From contig NC_021677.1 of the NCBI RefSeq assembly GCF_000247815.1, forward strand, positions 8,140,382 to 8,204,381: DNA of 64,000 bases, written 5' to 3'. Source of the stretch: Ficedula albicollis. Taxonomy: Eukaryota > Chordata > Aves > Passeriformes > Muscicapidae. The translations under genes and the position numbers were made by a program. Position 1 is the stretch's first letter. Every line of letters starts with the position of its first letter. Of this stretch, positions 11,800 through 34,070 are shown one piece after another. The notes beneath the pieces are model-generated. The model saw only the letters and a program-made list of their open reading frames with translations. It was not told where the DNA came from and did no database searches.

Positions 11800-14700
11800 A
11801 TAAACTTATCACCAAAGCTGCAAAATGTGCTCAGACCTATCTTACAGGTGCAGAGATCCCCAGTTTATCATTACCTATCTCTTATTCCATCTCTTCTGCT
11901 CACCACAGACCGTGTTCAACACCTCAGCATGTGTCACCCAGAGGCTGGCTGACCTTTCACAGCATGAACTTCATGGCTGTGTAATTGCCAGCTGGAGATA
12001 TAAAATTGCCCTGGGTGTGTGTTGGGAATCAGCACAGACAGAATGTTCTGTTTATTGCATTAAAAAGGATATGAGTCTCTTGTTTCTATTCATAAATCTC
12101 TGTTTTTTTCTGAAATAGAACAGCAACCTACTTCTGTCTATAGTTGCCATACCTACCCTTCAATCCTATGTTATTATTCTTTGTTGCTCTTTCCATGCTT
12201 TTTCTGTGCCCTGATGTTCACACCAGGCATGACAGCAGAAGTATGAGTGGAAAAGGTTCCTGAGGTACTGCAAATATATAAATATTGTATATTTATAAAG
12301 GCCAATTAGAATTTCAGGTCTTGAGAATAAATTAATTATATTATTTCATAACTGGTCCACATGCAGTAGCTGAATTTGTTTTGTGACTGAAAATATACTC
12401 AGTAATATAAATTATATTTTTATTATGTGAGCATGAACCAGAGTTTTTATGTTTTTCTGACCTTATTCATTGTGGCTCAGGGTAGAAAATGTATCCAAGC
12501 CTCATCTCTAGATGCATAATTTAGATCCTCTGGAAGATATAAGTTTGAACATATTTAGCAGAAAGGTCAATAAGCCTCCCAATCCTGTGAAAAGTGTTCT
12601 CATCAATAATCAGTTTAATTAAGAAGTGAGTACACTCTCTCTTGTGCTTTTCTTTTCTGGTCTCTTATTTTAAAAGTCACCTTGTCCCCCATACTCTGTG
12701 CTGGAGTTACATGCTCTGCAGTAGAGGCACTCAGAGTGTACAGATGTCATAGGGAGCTTGGGAACACTTGTAACTCTGATTTAATCACAGAGAAGTAGGG
12801 ACCATGGCAGCCAGGGAGGGCTGACAGACTTAGGATGAAAGCTTGGGGTGCCTGTGGAACTTAATTAGCAAAGCAAGAGGCACTAGTGACCTGCTACTCA
12901 ACTAATTCTATATCCTTCCCTTAGGTGTAAATCACTAAGCTATGTGTAAACCTTATTTACAGCACAATGGTGTGTGACACTGACCTTTTAGTTTGTGTTT
13001 AGACTCACATGAAATACAACAGAACACAAATGCTACGCTCTGTCTTTTAATCTCCCCAAATCTTAATTAAGGGCAAAGTGTGGTTTGGATCATGCCTCAG
13101 AAAGTCACGTGGCAGCAGAGAACCAGTCTCCCCAGGTAAGTAAAGATGAATAATTTGGAATTGTTTGAAGTTTGTTTACTTAATGCAGATATGTAACAGC
13201 AGGCAAATAAGGCACCGCAGGAAACAAATACCAAGATAGGAGAGGGGGGGAAAGGAAATAAATGAAGACACCCACAGCCAGATACCTTTGGAATTCAAAC
13301 AGCATTCACTGCTTTTTTTCCTGAAAAGACATAAAATTAGAACAAGATGGGAGACAAAAGTATTTGTCACACTGAGCTTTATGCGTGACCTTTCTTATGA
13401 AGTGCACGTGGTTTTAGTTTAGCTGAAGTGCAAACACTGTTTGCAATAGGTGCCACTAGTGGTGCCACTGGTGTTGCCTCCTGCTCTCCCCATAGCTTTT
13501 GTTTGGGGTTTGCATATTTTCTTAGCCAATATTTAATCTCTTCTTGTTTGTTTGTTTTTTATGCAAACACACACAGAGGTAAATGCAATAAATCCTCTCC
13601 TCTAGCATATATTAAGAAGGGTTCGTAGGAAAGAAAAGAGAACTTTTTGCAAGTTACTCTTACTTTGAAACAGATTTGTGACCAGCCAGTTTATCTAAAC
13701 ACGTTGGCCTGCTTAAAATTTTAAGTGTTAAACTTTAAAGGAAAAGCAAATATTAACTGTTCATGGACATGTTCACATTTCCCCCAATTTGCTAGTTAAG
13801 CAAATTGAAATATTAATTATTGATTTTAAAAAAATTATGTGGGCAATCCTAATATTAAATCTAGGCGTGGCAGGTGTAGTCTGCTGACATATATTTGGTA
13901 TCAAAATATGAGAAACATAAGTGATCTTCCTTGCCCTTCTTTATGATGTTGTTTATCATGTTGAAGCAGAAACATTATGAGACTTCAAGACATGAAAGAA
14001 AGGTCCCAATAAAGGGTGAAGCAGAAAAAAAAAAAGAGTTTGCTGTTCTTAATTCTGAAGAAAAGGGATAGAAGTAATGATACTCCCTGTATAGTACAGA
14101 CCTGAATTTGGTAGCTTTAACCCTCTAATCCATAATAGCACATACTAGATAGAGCAACTGTCTACTTGAAATAACAACTTAGACTATTCTTTGTATCTAT
14201 TAAGAGAAAGAATGTAGATATAATCTTGCAGATAAGGAGTTTAAGATGGATTATTCTCTTTGTTCAAAGGTTTTACCTCAGAAATAGGAAATATAACCAG
14301 TTTTCTATCACTTTTATCACCCTTAGTACGTGCATTAGGCACCAAGACGGGGACCTTCTGCAGTAGTATCAAAACTACTGTTGTCATGTTTACTCATAAT
14401 TTGTAAGTGTAATCACATAATTCACAAGGGGGTGGTTTTTAAAGGTTAAAAATTCCAGTCACTAAAGAAATGCTCTTTATTATTGAGTGCATATGACAAG
14501 TCAGTGAATCACCTGTACCCCATTTCACTAATATAAGAGTGAGCACGTATATAGTTATACGCTAATGTAATTTTTATAGTTACATACTGGTCGCTTTGAT
14601 TTTGCAATTTACAAAGGTTTTTTTTTCCGCTGAAACAAACCCTGCCTCAGAAACTCCGTAAATACGTGCAGTTTTCACAGTGCGAAACCTGTCACTTCTT

Positions 14701-14829
14701 TTGTCACTGAACAACGCCTCCACCATCAGCAGCTTTAGAAAGCTCCAGGATCTCAACAACGGGATTACGGCCAAAAAATCGCTTTCACAGCTCCATATTG
14801 GAGAACTTCCTTGGAATTTCAAACGAAGG
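11800..14829. other. Intergenic upstream of CAT, no gene seen
   Basis: AT-rich sequence without recognisable exons. Base composition turns GC-rich from about 14,830 as the CAT promoter begins. Confidence 0.5.
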
Positions 14830-15592
<763 letters not shown>

Positions 15593-15939
15593 CGCGGGGT
15601 TCCGCGGGATGGGGCGCTCCGAGCCCCGGGCAGCCCCGGGATGGCGGCGGAGGGCGAGGCGCCCTCGGGCCGTCCCAGGGCTTGGAGCTGCGCCCGGCAG
15701 CAGCGAGGCGCGGAGGGATGGAGGCTGCCAGCTGGCCCGGAGCGATGGGGGCGGTCAGCGCTGCCTGGCCCGGCCGCTCTGTCCGGACAGCCGCGGGCCT
15801 GCGGGCAGCCACGGTGGTGGGCTTTTTCCGTCTTAATCAGAAGTTCGCGTTTCGGTGTCCTGCCACGGCGGTAGAGCCCCGTGGAAATGTGATTAGGGAA
15901 TAACAGAAAGGACAAAGCACGTTCAGCAGCGTGTGTGCA

Positions 15940-15995
15940 GTTGAGTTGGAGTCAGTGATCCTTGTGGCTCCCTTCCAACTCGGCATATTCCGCGT
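15940..15995 (+). mobile_element. Short CR1 3' end remnant
   Basis: A short piece around gatccttgtggctcccttcc resembles the last bases of a CR1 element, immediately before a second CR1 fragment. Confidence 0.5.
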
Positions 15996-16007
15996 GGATT
16001 TGCTGAC

Positions 16008-16240
16008 CAGAATTTTTTAGGAAGAAATTGTTCCTGTGGGAATGATGAGACCCTGGCACAGGTTTCCCAGAGAAGCCGTGGCTGCCCCTGGAAGTGTTCC
16101 AGGTTGGGTTGGACGGGGCTTGGAGCATCCTAGGATAGTAGGAGGTGTCCCTGTATTCCTGCATGTCTCCCATGGCAGGGGGTGGAATTCAATGACCTTG
16201 AAGATCCCCTCCAACCCAAACCATTCCATAATTCTATGAA
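16008..16240 (+). mobile_element. CR1 LINE 3' fragment
   Basis: Typical CR1 3' end on the + strand: the degenerate C-terminus of ORF2, the 3' UTR phrase ending in ccaacccaaaccattcc, and a tail resembling ATTCTATGA at 16231-16239. It lies in CAT intron 1. Confidence 0.85.
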
Positions 16241-19013
16241 GTGGATTGGGACAAGTGGTTGATTGAAATCATAAGGGTGTTTAATCAACAGCGTGGCACT
16301 CAGTCATCTGAAGATGTAGAATAGACCCCAAAATATTTGGGTAAATGTATAAATGTTGTAAGAGTTGATTTCTCTTCTCCTTTAGCAAATCACAGTGGCA
16401 GTTTCCACATGTAGATGGAAATGTGTATTTGCTACTAAATACGCTTCCTACTGGTTTTAAGCAGCAATCTTGCAAGATGCAAGTGGATGTCTCAGTTCCC
16501 ACTGGAGCTGTTAAGTTGTCTTAATTTTATTTTTTCTCTTGGTCCTCAAAGGAACAGTATGAAAACTACCTGGTGACTTGTGGCTCCATCATATCCTAGC
16601 ATGTGTCATAATAGTTTCTTTTTTATCCATGAGTAATTCTTTTTGTAGGGATGTCAGCTTTTCTGTAGCAAAGTATTTGAAAAGAGTCCAAGGTTAATTT
16701 GGAGGTTGGGAGGTAACCCAAAGTCTGAGTTGCATAAGGAGTCATGAGACTTCAAGATAGAAAGTAGGTAGGACTTATTAGAAATTTAAAGTGAGTTGTA
16801 TAAGGTACAAAGTATCAGTAAATGCCTGGAAGTGTGTACTTTGATGTGCACTGGTTACCCCAGCAATGACTAAAATTCTCCTGGCTTTGCTTCCCTTCTT
16901 TTTGTCATGGCAGGTTAGTTCTGTAATGAAATACAGATTTAAAAGTTCTTATCTGTCAAGGTTTGGGCAGCTCCCAAACAGATGAAAACACAGGCCTCAA
17001 ACAAACTCAGGTCCAGAAATTGTATGAGAGTTCTTTAAACTATGGTGTGGTTTTTCTTCCTCTCTGGAGCTTACTTCGTGTGCCTCACATAACATTATCC
17101 TGAAACTAAAGTGAATATCTCCTTCCACAAAATAATTGAATATTCTTTATTTCTAATGTGAACACTAGAAAGTCTGCCTACACAAAGGAGATTTTACACC
17201 CACAAAGCTTTTAATTTTCTTTATAGCCTTAATGTCAACAAGTTGTGGTTTTAGCAACTACTTCTGGTGGCCCTAAATATTGGCATTATAGAATAGTCTT
17301 GCCTGTAATAAATAAGCAGTGGAAAATATACTGAGAACAATCTCTGCTCTTGTATATTTCCCATTACAGACTATAGATAAACTTTCGGTTTAAGCAGATG
17401 TTTCTTTGACTTGAAATATGAATTTAGCTTTATTTAACTTTCCTGTAAGTTTCTGAGCATCATGATTATGTTTGTAAACAGTGTAACCAGTCTTTTAAAA
17501 TGTTTGTGCAGATTTTGTGTAGGTGAGGATTTCAGGCATCCCACAGGAGTTGCATTTGTGCTTAAAGCTTTATGCTAATGAAGTGGTGAAGGAAGAATAA
17601 AGAGTGTGGATATTTTGGGAATTCAAGCCAGCTGCAGTAGCATGTGTCGCACATTAGTAGGAGCACGGTGGGAATGCACTTATCCTGTCAAGTGTCTTTT
17701 ATGTGGTTATTCATGAACCTGAGTGAAACAAAGGTGTCTGGAACTCCCTGTGTTCTCTGCCTCATCCAGAGCTCTGGGTGTGGATGTGAATAATTGTTCT
17801 TTCCTTGCCTTTGTGGGTTGCCTTTTTGGGGGAAAAAAGTCTTCTAACAGATGGGAATTTTGTCTGTTTAGCCCCCTTAAAGCAGAACTTAGGGTAAGAA
17901 TTGGAAACCCATGAAGTTGCTGTTAGAGTAGTAAAGCCTTTTCTCATCAATAATTGCTTCTTCCTTCTCTCCTCCATCCCTTTTCATTTATAGATCTTTA
18001 AAGGAGGAGAACTAGTCAGGAGAGGGGCTGAGGGAGTTTGTGCTGGTGTGGTTCAGGTGTGTGGATGCTTCAGGTAGGATGGTGTGGATAGAGAGCCCAT
18101 ATGTAATCATGTCAGTTCAGTGCAAGTTGTGATGGCTTTATTGTTAGCAGATCATAATCTGTGACTCTGCTATTTAAGCTCATCCTGTTGCAAATTTTAT
18201 TTTCTTTATTTTTCCCTTTGTTCTTACTAGTTTTCCTGTTCTTCTAAGGCCTTTACAAGGCTCCTAACAATAAATGTACTCCAGAAAAAACTGAGAACTG
18301 TGACCATCAGGTCTCTGGAGCTGAAGTACCTTTCTCACTACGTTTTCTACAGCATCCAGTAAAATAAGAATATTTCCTTAGAGGAGCATATTACTCCAAA
18401 TGTGATGCGGATGAAGTCTTTTATACTTATACTTACTTTTATACTTATATTTTTTATGAGAAAGTAGGAGTATAATCAGTTCTAGTGCAGGTGTTTCATG
18501 GAGTTTCTTGTAGCAGTAGAGCTGCTTCTGCTTTCCTGGCAGTAGAGCTTCTTAGGGCTTGTGTTAATCTTAGTCCTTCCATGGTTCAGGAGTCTAAAAT
18601 TATGATTCCTCAGGTGTTCCTACTTCTATTATTTTTCATAACTCTTACAGACCAACACTAATCACTAAACCCCTTTTAGTCTGGCTGTAGCTCTTTCCTT
18701 ATGTCTCTATTCCTGTACTGACATTACCTTCTTCTTCTCCTTTCTCCCTTATTTTCCAGCATCTGCTCCAGTTTTAGGCTTTTTTTCCCATCCCATATTT
18801 TTCTTGAGGCAAGATCAGTAGTCTTGAGAAGAAACATTTCTGAACCATGGAAAACATTCCTGGATTTTACATGACTTAAACTCCCCTTCTTAAATTGTCC
18901 TAAAACTCAGCTCTGTGATTTAGGTAAATATCTATATGTTCTGTAACTTCCTCCAGAATCTGAAGTCATTTTGCCACTTCTTGCTGATACGTTCTGTGAC
19001 ATGTAGTGGTTGA

Positions 19014-27450
<8,437 letters not shown>

Positions 27451-27880
27451 GTCTGCAGAGATCTGCTCTGAATTTTGCGTCCTTCCAGCTGCACAAGAGC
27501 CTGTCCAACACTTCAAAGAATGTAGCAGACTTGGGCCCAAGCACAGAGTGTTTTACAAGTGTAAATTACTGAACTCTCAAGTGCTGTCTGTGCTGAAAAC
27601 CAGGTAACACAAGCTTCAATCCTTGTGCCTTTCAACACTAGTGCTTTACTGCTTGATAAGAATTTATAGGATTTTTAAACAACTCATGATAAGTTATCTT
27701 CGTTTCTGAGAGCAAACAGAAATTTAATCAAAATACTGCTTCATTTGTTTTGTTGTACAACTTTCCTGGTTAAATCGTACAGAATTTCTGTAAGGACCCT
27801 GTGATTGCCCTCATGGAGAAACTTGTTAAAAAATTGATGCTGTTCAGTATTTCTAATAAAATAATTATCTGTCTTTGTAG
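27451..27880 (+). terminator. CAT: CAT 3' UTR and poly(A) signal
   Basis: About 430 bases from the stop codon to a canonical AATAAA at 27855-27860, followed by T-rich sequence. The cleavage site near 27,880 is inferred. Confidence 0.75.
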
Positions 27881-29859
27881 ACACATCTCTTGGATTTCAT
27901 TTCTGGCCTTCCAGAAGTAAAATGATACCCAGTAGTTTGAGTAAAATGTTGGTATGTCTCATTGCTTGTGATAGAGATAAAGCTGACTACAAAGTCAGCT
28001 ATCTAAATATAGTTCAATTTTATTCCCAATGTATATTTTAAGATAATCTTTGCTTACTAATGCTGTGTTGGGATATAACTGACATAAGGGAGGTAGCAAA
28101 GGATATTTTCTTATTCCATGCACTGATCAACTAAACTGATGACACCTTAAAAGCCCTTTCAGGGATAGGAGAGTAAATTATTCTTTCTAATCTGTAAGAG
28201 TTAAAATAGAAAAATATCAACATGCCAAATGTTGAGAAATAAACCTTCGAATGCATGAATATTGAAATTCAAGCTCAAGAACTGTCAGAACTATTTCCAG
28301 TGGTTTCTGAAACTGTTATTTTACTGCAATAATCTGCTATTGCTCTTTCTTGATTGAGCCAGGACTAGTTTTCAGGGTGATCCTTTAATTAAAGCAGCAT
28401 GTTTGTATGAATGTAGATATCTTGAAAATATGTCTAAAACCTGATTTGAGGCATGTTGTCATGTTACCCATTTAGTTAGTTGAATTGTGCAAAAAAATTT
28501 GGAACCCCAGTTATGGAATAATTATTGTCCAAGCTAAATGCAAAGTATTTCAGAGCCAGCTTCTTCTCTTAACTCATGGGAATGTAAAAAAATCAAATCA
28601 TAGCAGTTTGGGGGTGATTTGTCAATAATCATTACATTTCTGAGTCTGCCTTGAGTTGTATTTTGACTAGGATTAATTCCTGATTTAAGTTTGAATTCCT
28701 AGGAATGGTGGCAGGTAAAGAAGAGTAGATGTTAAACACTGTTCTGTTAAATTTTGGAGGATGTTGCTTGCTCTGCAATTAATTGATCTACCAACCTATT
28801 GTGAAAAATCAGCTGGGGTAGAGGTGCAGTAAAATGATATGAACTGATAACCTACTGTATTCTGGGATGCCATTGGCTTTTTACCTGATCAGGCATGTGG
28901 GATTACATGATTGAGTGGGAATATTTCCACTGGAAACTGGAACAGAGAATCCTAGTCAGTTTTGGAAAAGAGTAAACAAGTCCTGTTCTGATTTTGGTTG
29001 TATCTGCTAAGTGATTTATATTGTTGTCTTCTTTTATTTCTGAAATAAATGGAATGCAAAATCTCTTGGCAATATGTTTTCTGTGCAAGTTTCTTCAAAT
29101 ACTTTGTGTTAATCTAGGAAGTTCATGCATCCCTTCATCTGTTTTGCTGGAGATGGTGCAGTAGCTGTAGGTTACGTTTACTTTTTGCAGCTGTCTTTAT
29201 TTTAAAAACTCACATTTCAACCCCACAGTTGTGTTTAAATTACTTAAATGAGCTGTGTTCTGTGCTAAACTGGCTGTGACAAATGTTGTACTAAAAATTT
29301 AGCTTTACCCAAAGCTGTGGAAAGCATTAGGAAGAACAATAATGCTATTTCTTCAAATAAATAAGACAATAAATCCATTTACAACTCCTTATCGTGATAG
29401 TAGACTGTTGACATGACACAACAGCAGTTTTGTTTAGTTTTGGTGTTTTGTTCAATTAAAATCAAACATTCCTTTGCCAGGTTGTTGAAATACGATTTCA
29501 GTGATCTGTAAAGCAGAATTGCTCAACATTTTCTTATTACTGTTTTATTTTAGATGCTAAATTTTATGTAGGGAGAAAAAGGATGAGGTGGGTTTGGATC
29601 AGACTTTCAGTCCTTCAAAGATGTTGGAAGAAGCCCTGATTTCCTTTCCTTAGTGCAGCTCATTGATGGGAATTGCTTGCTAAGCAGTGTGTGGCTGTCC
29701 ACAATTTCAGCTTCCAGCAAACCAATCACTTTGTTTTGCCAAATATTCCATACCTGTTGCTCATCCTGCAGAAAAAGGCTGTTTGTTCTCTGTTCGGAGA
29801 TCTGATCCCTGAATTCTCACAGGCAGGTAAGTCACAGTTTTCTCATAAAATGGTGATGA
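27881..29859. other. Intergenic between CAT and the desaturase, no feature seen
   Basis: AT-rich sequence with no recognised exon or repeat family. Confidence 0.5.
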
Positions 29860-29975
29860 GGTTCAGGGTTCCAAGGGAGGTGGCGGGTGCCACATCCCTG
29901 GAATTGTTCAAAGCCAGGTTGCCCCTGTTGACTGCAAGGAGTTGGATTGAATGAACCCTCTATGACTCCACACTC
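29860..29975 (+). mobile_element. CR1 LINE fragment
   Basis: The stretch around ggtggcgggtgccacatccc, continuing through ttcaaagccaggttg and gagttggattgaatga, follows the CR1 ORF2 C-terminus and 3' UTR. Its second half is included in the tandem duplication that follows. Confidence 0.6.
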
Positions 29976-30798
29976 TGAGTTCAGTTTACTGTGGAGTGTG
30001 GGGTCCAGCCCAGCACTGCAGAAATGAATCGATCCACTGATGTGTTGTGTGTTATCTCTTGCTGATAGCAAATCACATGGAGGTCTGCAGTGCATGGTAA
30101 AGCCTGACCTTTGCCCCTGGGTAATCTTGCAGAGCTCAGTCTGAACTGATGTTTGGGGTCAAAGGGGTGTGCTCATGACACAGGTCATGGCATGCAGAGG
30201 TGGACTTGAGCATAACCTCAACTCTGATACTGAGGATTAAACCTCAGCAGTTGCCCAAGACCATTTTGGACAGAATTGGGAAAAGAACTGAGGCTCTATT
30301 TTGATTGTTAAAAATGAATTTGAAGCAGTTTTGTCATCATCATTCAGGATGATTCCGAAGATGCCCCTGTTGACTGCAAGGAGTTGGATTGAATGAACCC
30401 TCTATGACTCCACACTCTGAGTTCAGTTTACTGTGGAGTGTGGGGTCCAGCCCAGCACTGCAGAAATGAATCGATCCACTGATGTGTTGTGTGTTATCTC
30501 TTGCTGATAGCAAATCACATGGAGGTCTGCAGTGCATGGTAAAGCCTGACCTTTGCCCCTGGGTAATCTTGCAGAGCTCAGTCTGAACTGATGTTTGGGG
30601 TCAAAGGGGTGTGCTCATGACACAGGTCATGGCATGCAGAGGTGGACTTGAGCATAACCTCAACTCTGATACTGAGGATTAAACCTCAGCAGTTGCCCAA
30701 GACCATTTTGGACAGAATTGGGAAAAGAACTGAGGCTCTATTTTGATTGTTAAAAATGAATTTGAAGCAGTTTTGTCATCATCATTCAGGATGATTCC
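29921..30798. repeat. Exact 436-bp tandem duplication (period 442)
   Basis: 29921-30356 recurs at 30363-30798 with no difference that I can see; the six bases gaagat separate the copies. The identity implies a very recent event or an assembly error. Confidence 0.95.
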
Positions 30799-33700
30799 AG
30801 ATGAGATGGATCAGAAAGATGAAGATTCCCAAACGCAACCTTGTGTTTGCAAAAGTGTGTGTTTGTAAAGTGGTACATTATTAGAGTCTGGGAAAGCACC
30901 TCCTTGTCTCAGAACAACCAGACAGTGGTGTAAAAATAACAAGTGAAGCACTTGATAATGACACTTTTGCAGCCTGGATTGCAGAGCCTGTGTGGTTTAT
31001 TTGTCTGATGAAAGCTTGGACTTTCATGCTGGAATTCCACCTAACGTCAAACTCCAACCCCAGATCAGCTGGAAATCTTGCACTGCAGACCCTCAAGAAC
31101 TGGGCTGAAATTTGTTTTCAAATCACACGCTGAAGATTGATAAACTGATAATTTTACTTTCTTTAATGAAAAAAACGCCACTTAATATTTTTACATCCGG
31201 CTACTCAGAGCAGTTCAAATACTGTAAACCTCTAATGGACTGAGTCAGAAGGAAAACTTCATTTCGTGTTTCATAGCATGTGATGAAGCACAGAAATCCT
31301 TTATATAGATTTGCTGTGTCTGTTAATTTCCAATATTTATTCTTTGTTTCTCTCAGGTTCCCCATTCTTAAACTTTCACCAGGATTGTGAGCTTTGTTAT
31401 TTTTTTTATTGTTTGGTTGGGTTTTTTTTTCCCAATGCTACAAATCCTTGTCCCTGTGATTATTGATTCATGATTGACACAGAAGTGGATACACTTTCCT
31501 ACCCAACTATTGTTTTATTCTCTTCTGCACCCTTGGGAATCTTTGACCTTGTGCTTATATTTTGTAAGATTTATTGAGGAAGGAGGGTGATGGTGGGTAC
31601 TAGTTACAGACTAAGTTACACTTGCAGCACTCCCCAAACAGAATGAAAATACAGAATTCCTACATGATCGTAGTTTCTGTGTTGTTTCAACAACACTCGA
31701 CTTTGTGGAGGGAAGCTGGAAAACCAGGAATGAAGAAATCTCATTTTCCCTGCTTTACTGCTTTACTTACTGTGTATGCAGAGTCCAAAGTGCTTCAGCC
31801 ACCCAGTACTTTTCCTAAGAGATTTAATTGGAAAAAATACTTCACTTTGAATTTAAACTTTCAGTGTTACTTCAAGTAGGAGCTGTCTTCCCTGAACCTC
31901 TGATTCCAAGATACCACTGTAAGAAAAGAATGGAATTTTGCCTTTCAAAGTTGCTGGAATCAAGGCTGTATTTTAGAGGAAGCCAGTTAATATTTTGTAT
32001 TGTTTTCTTCAACATTCACATTTAAGGAAGATACTGCTGATGCTGATTTTCCTTTCACTCCATTTTCACGTACCATAATTTTTTTGCGGGAGTGGTTTTT
32101 TGGTTTTGGGGTCTCTTGTTTGTTTATGCTTTTCGGTTGGGCTATATGACTAATTTGTATGTTTCCTTCTTTGGGCTGCTCAGTGATATCTTCTTTGTAA
32201 AATCTCATCCAGCTATTCAATATGTTCCCGAGGGAGTGCAGGCAACCTTTCATCTGAGACTGATACTGATAAGATTGGTCAGAGATACCCAGGGGAAACT
32301 TGGCAACTGCTCCCGTTTGCTCTGGCATTGATCCATATATTGCTTAGGCTTTATTCCATATTTATCCACAGCCCTTTATCTCAATCTTGCTCAATCCTCT
32401 TGCATACCTGTCCTCACTGGAGCACTGTTGGGTTCTCAAACAATGGAAACATTCACAGCTCTCTTTTTTAAATTGCTTTTTGACTTGCAGGGGTCCTGAA
32501 CTAGGAGCCCAATGATGTCAAAGATTCAAAAATCAAATTATGATCTTCAAAATCAGGCCTTTCATCTACCCAATAAATAATTTTCAAAGGCTGCTTAAGG
32601 TAACTTTAAAAGGCTTTTCAAAGTAGTGGAAATGTGTTCATGAGTAAATGATACTGTTGTGACTCCTGCTTTATTTCTTAATTTTTCGACCGAAATTTTG
32701 GAAATTACTTCTTCTACTCCCATGGGTCAGGCATTGTACTTTGTGCTGTTAACCTCTAAACATAATTGCACTTTTTCCAAGGCAGGAAAAATGGCTTAAT
32801 AGCAAATCTTTCCCTTGTTCTGGCTGACTGTGCGAGGTTAAAGGTTTTTAAGTAATTCAGCCAATCATTGCACAAGTAGTACAAAGTCCATTTGTTACAT
32901 TATCAGAGACTTTTTTGTATCTTTTAACATTTGAGATTTCTATTTATTAACCTTGAATTATTGAAAGAAAGTGTATTAATTGCTAATATTCAAATAGAGT
33001 TTGTTGTTCCCTTAATCTTCTTTCCAAAAGCTGGTCTTTTATTTCAGGGTTTGAGTATCTACTCACTGTAGTACTCCCTGGATACAAAGAGCAGGCTTTC
33101 TTGCTAATTAATGGAAAGATACTGTCTCCTCTCAAGGATAATTCAAAATACCTGGACCAGCCTCTTTCACTGACTCACCTTCTGCCTGGCACAGCCAAAA
33201 TCTGATCTAATCATGGTTTAGCTGCAACAGCAACTTTTGGATTTGACCAAATGTCTGTAGGTGATTTATTTTACTTTTAGTTTACCTTTCTGTAGTCCTG
33301 TATAGGTGAGGAGTGCAGATGGAGCATGCACATGTCTCAGCCCAACTCAAAGTACAAAGACTCCCCCCCCCGCCCCCAACCAGATAAATTTTGAGAAGAG
33401 CAGAGGCCTTGAGTTGATTTTAACCCATGTGTTTCTTGGCCTTGTGACACTGAGGATGCTCTGGAGAACAGTAATGAAAACATATTTTTATTCACTGCAT
33501 GTGCACTTGCTACAATCTTAAGTGTTGTTTGTAGTTTATCCTAATTTATTGTGGTTTGAGCACATTGCAGGAACACCATGCTAATCCAAAATCCTTTGTA
33601 GTTTCAAATTAAAGTAAGCAAATGCTGTATTAAGCATTAAACCCTCCACACAAGGAAAACAAAACAAACAATGGAAAAACCACAGAGGCCTCTGACGTGA

Positions 33701-34018
33701 AGTTAAGTGCGTGCAGCTCCACCAGCCCAGGACCTAAGCCCATGCCTAGGCTCAGAAATGCTCAGACTCAGTCAGCAAAGAGCTCCTCCCTCTCCTAACA
33801 ATTCACCTTCTGCTTGTCCTGCCCACTCTTAAAATATCTGAACATTAACCCTAGGAAAAACCAGAAGAAAAATCCAGGCAGCTTCATCTCTATTGGAATT
33901 TTATCCCACAGTCCTTACTCACTATCTTCTGCCAGAGAGTCCCTTGTGGTCTCTGCCCCTCAGCTTGCTGGGAATGCAGTTATGGCAGGCTCTGAATGGT
34001 AGCATCAAGCCTTGTCCT
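30799..34018. other. Intergenic / possible 3' UTR of the desaturase, no gene seen
   Basis: No recognisable exon. The part nearest 34,018 may include the desaturase 3' UTR; a minus-strand AATAAA near 33,551-33,556 is one possible distal poly(A) signal. Confidence 0.4.
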
Positions 34019-34023
34019 TTATT
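34018..34023 (-). terminator. FADS1L: AATAAA overlapping the desaturase stop codon
   Basis: The last codons CAC AAA TAA are followed by AGG, so a canonical AATAAA hexamer spans the stop codon. Use as a poly(A) signal would give a nearly absent 3' UTR, and no clear GU-rich element follows. It may not be used. Confidence 0.3.
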
Positions 34024-34070
34024 TGTGCAGATAGGCATTGTGCCAGAGCTCTCCTGAGCTCTTCAGGGAG
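34019..34070 (-). CDS. FADS1L: FADS1-like exon 12 (C-terminus)
   Basis: [16 protein letters not shown] and stop, matching the FADS C-terminus (LKESGQLWLDAYLHQ in FADS1). Acceptor cccag. Confidence 0.9.

Noticed and set aside
15609..15836. Catalase exon 1 in the CpG-rich sequence after the poly-G block
   Set aside because: The ATG frames here (for example MAAEGEAPSG) do not resemble a catalase N-terminus and lack a fitting donor; exon 1 is more likely inside the block.
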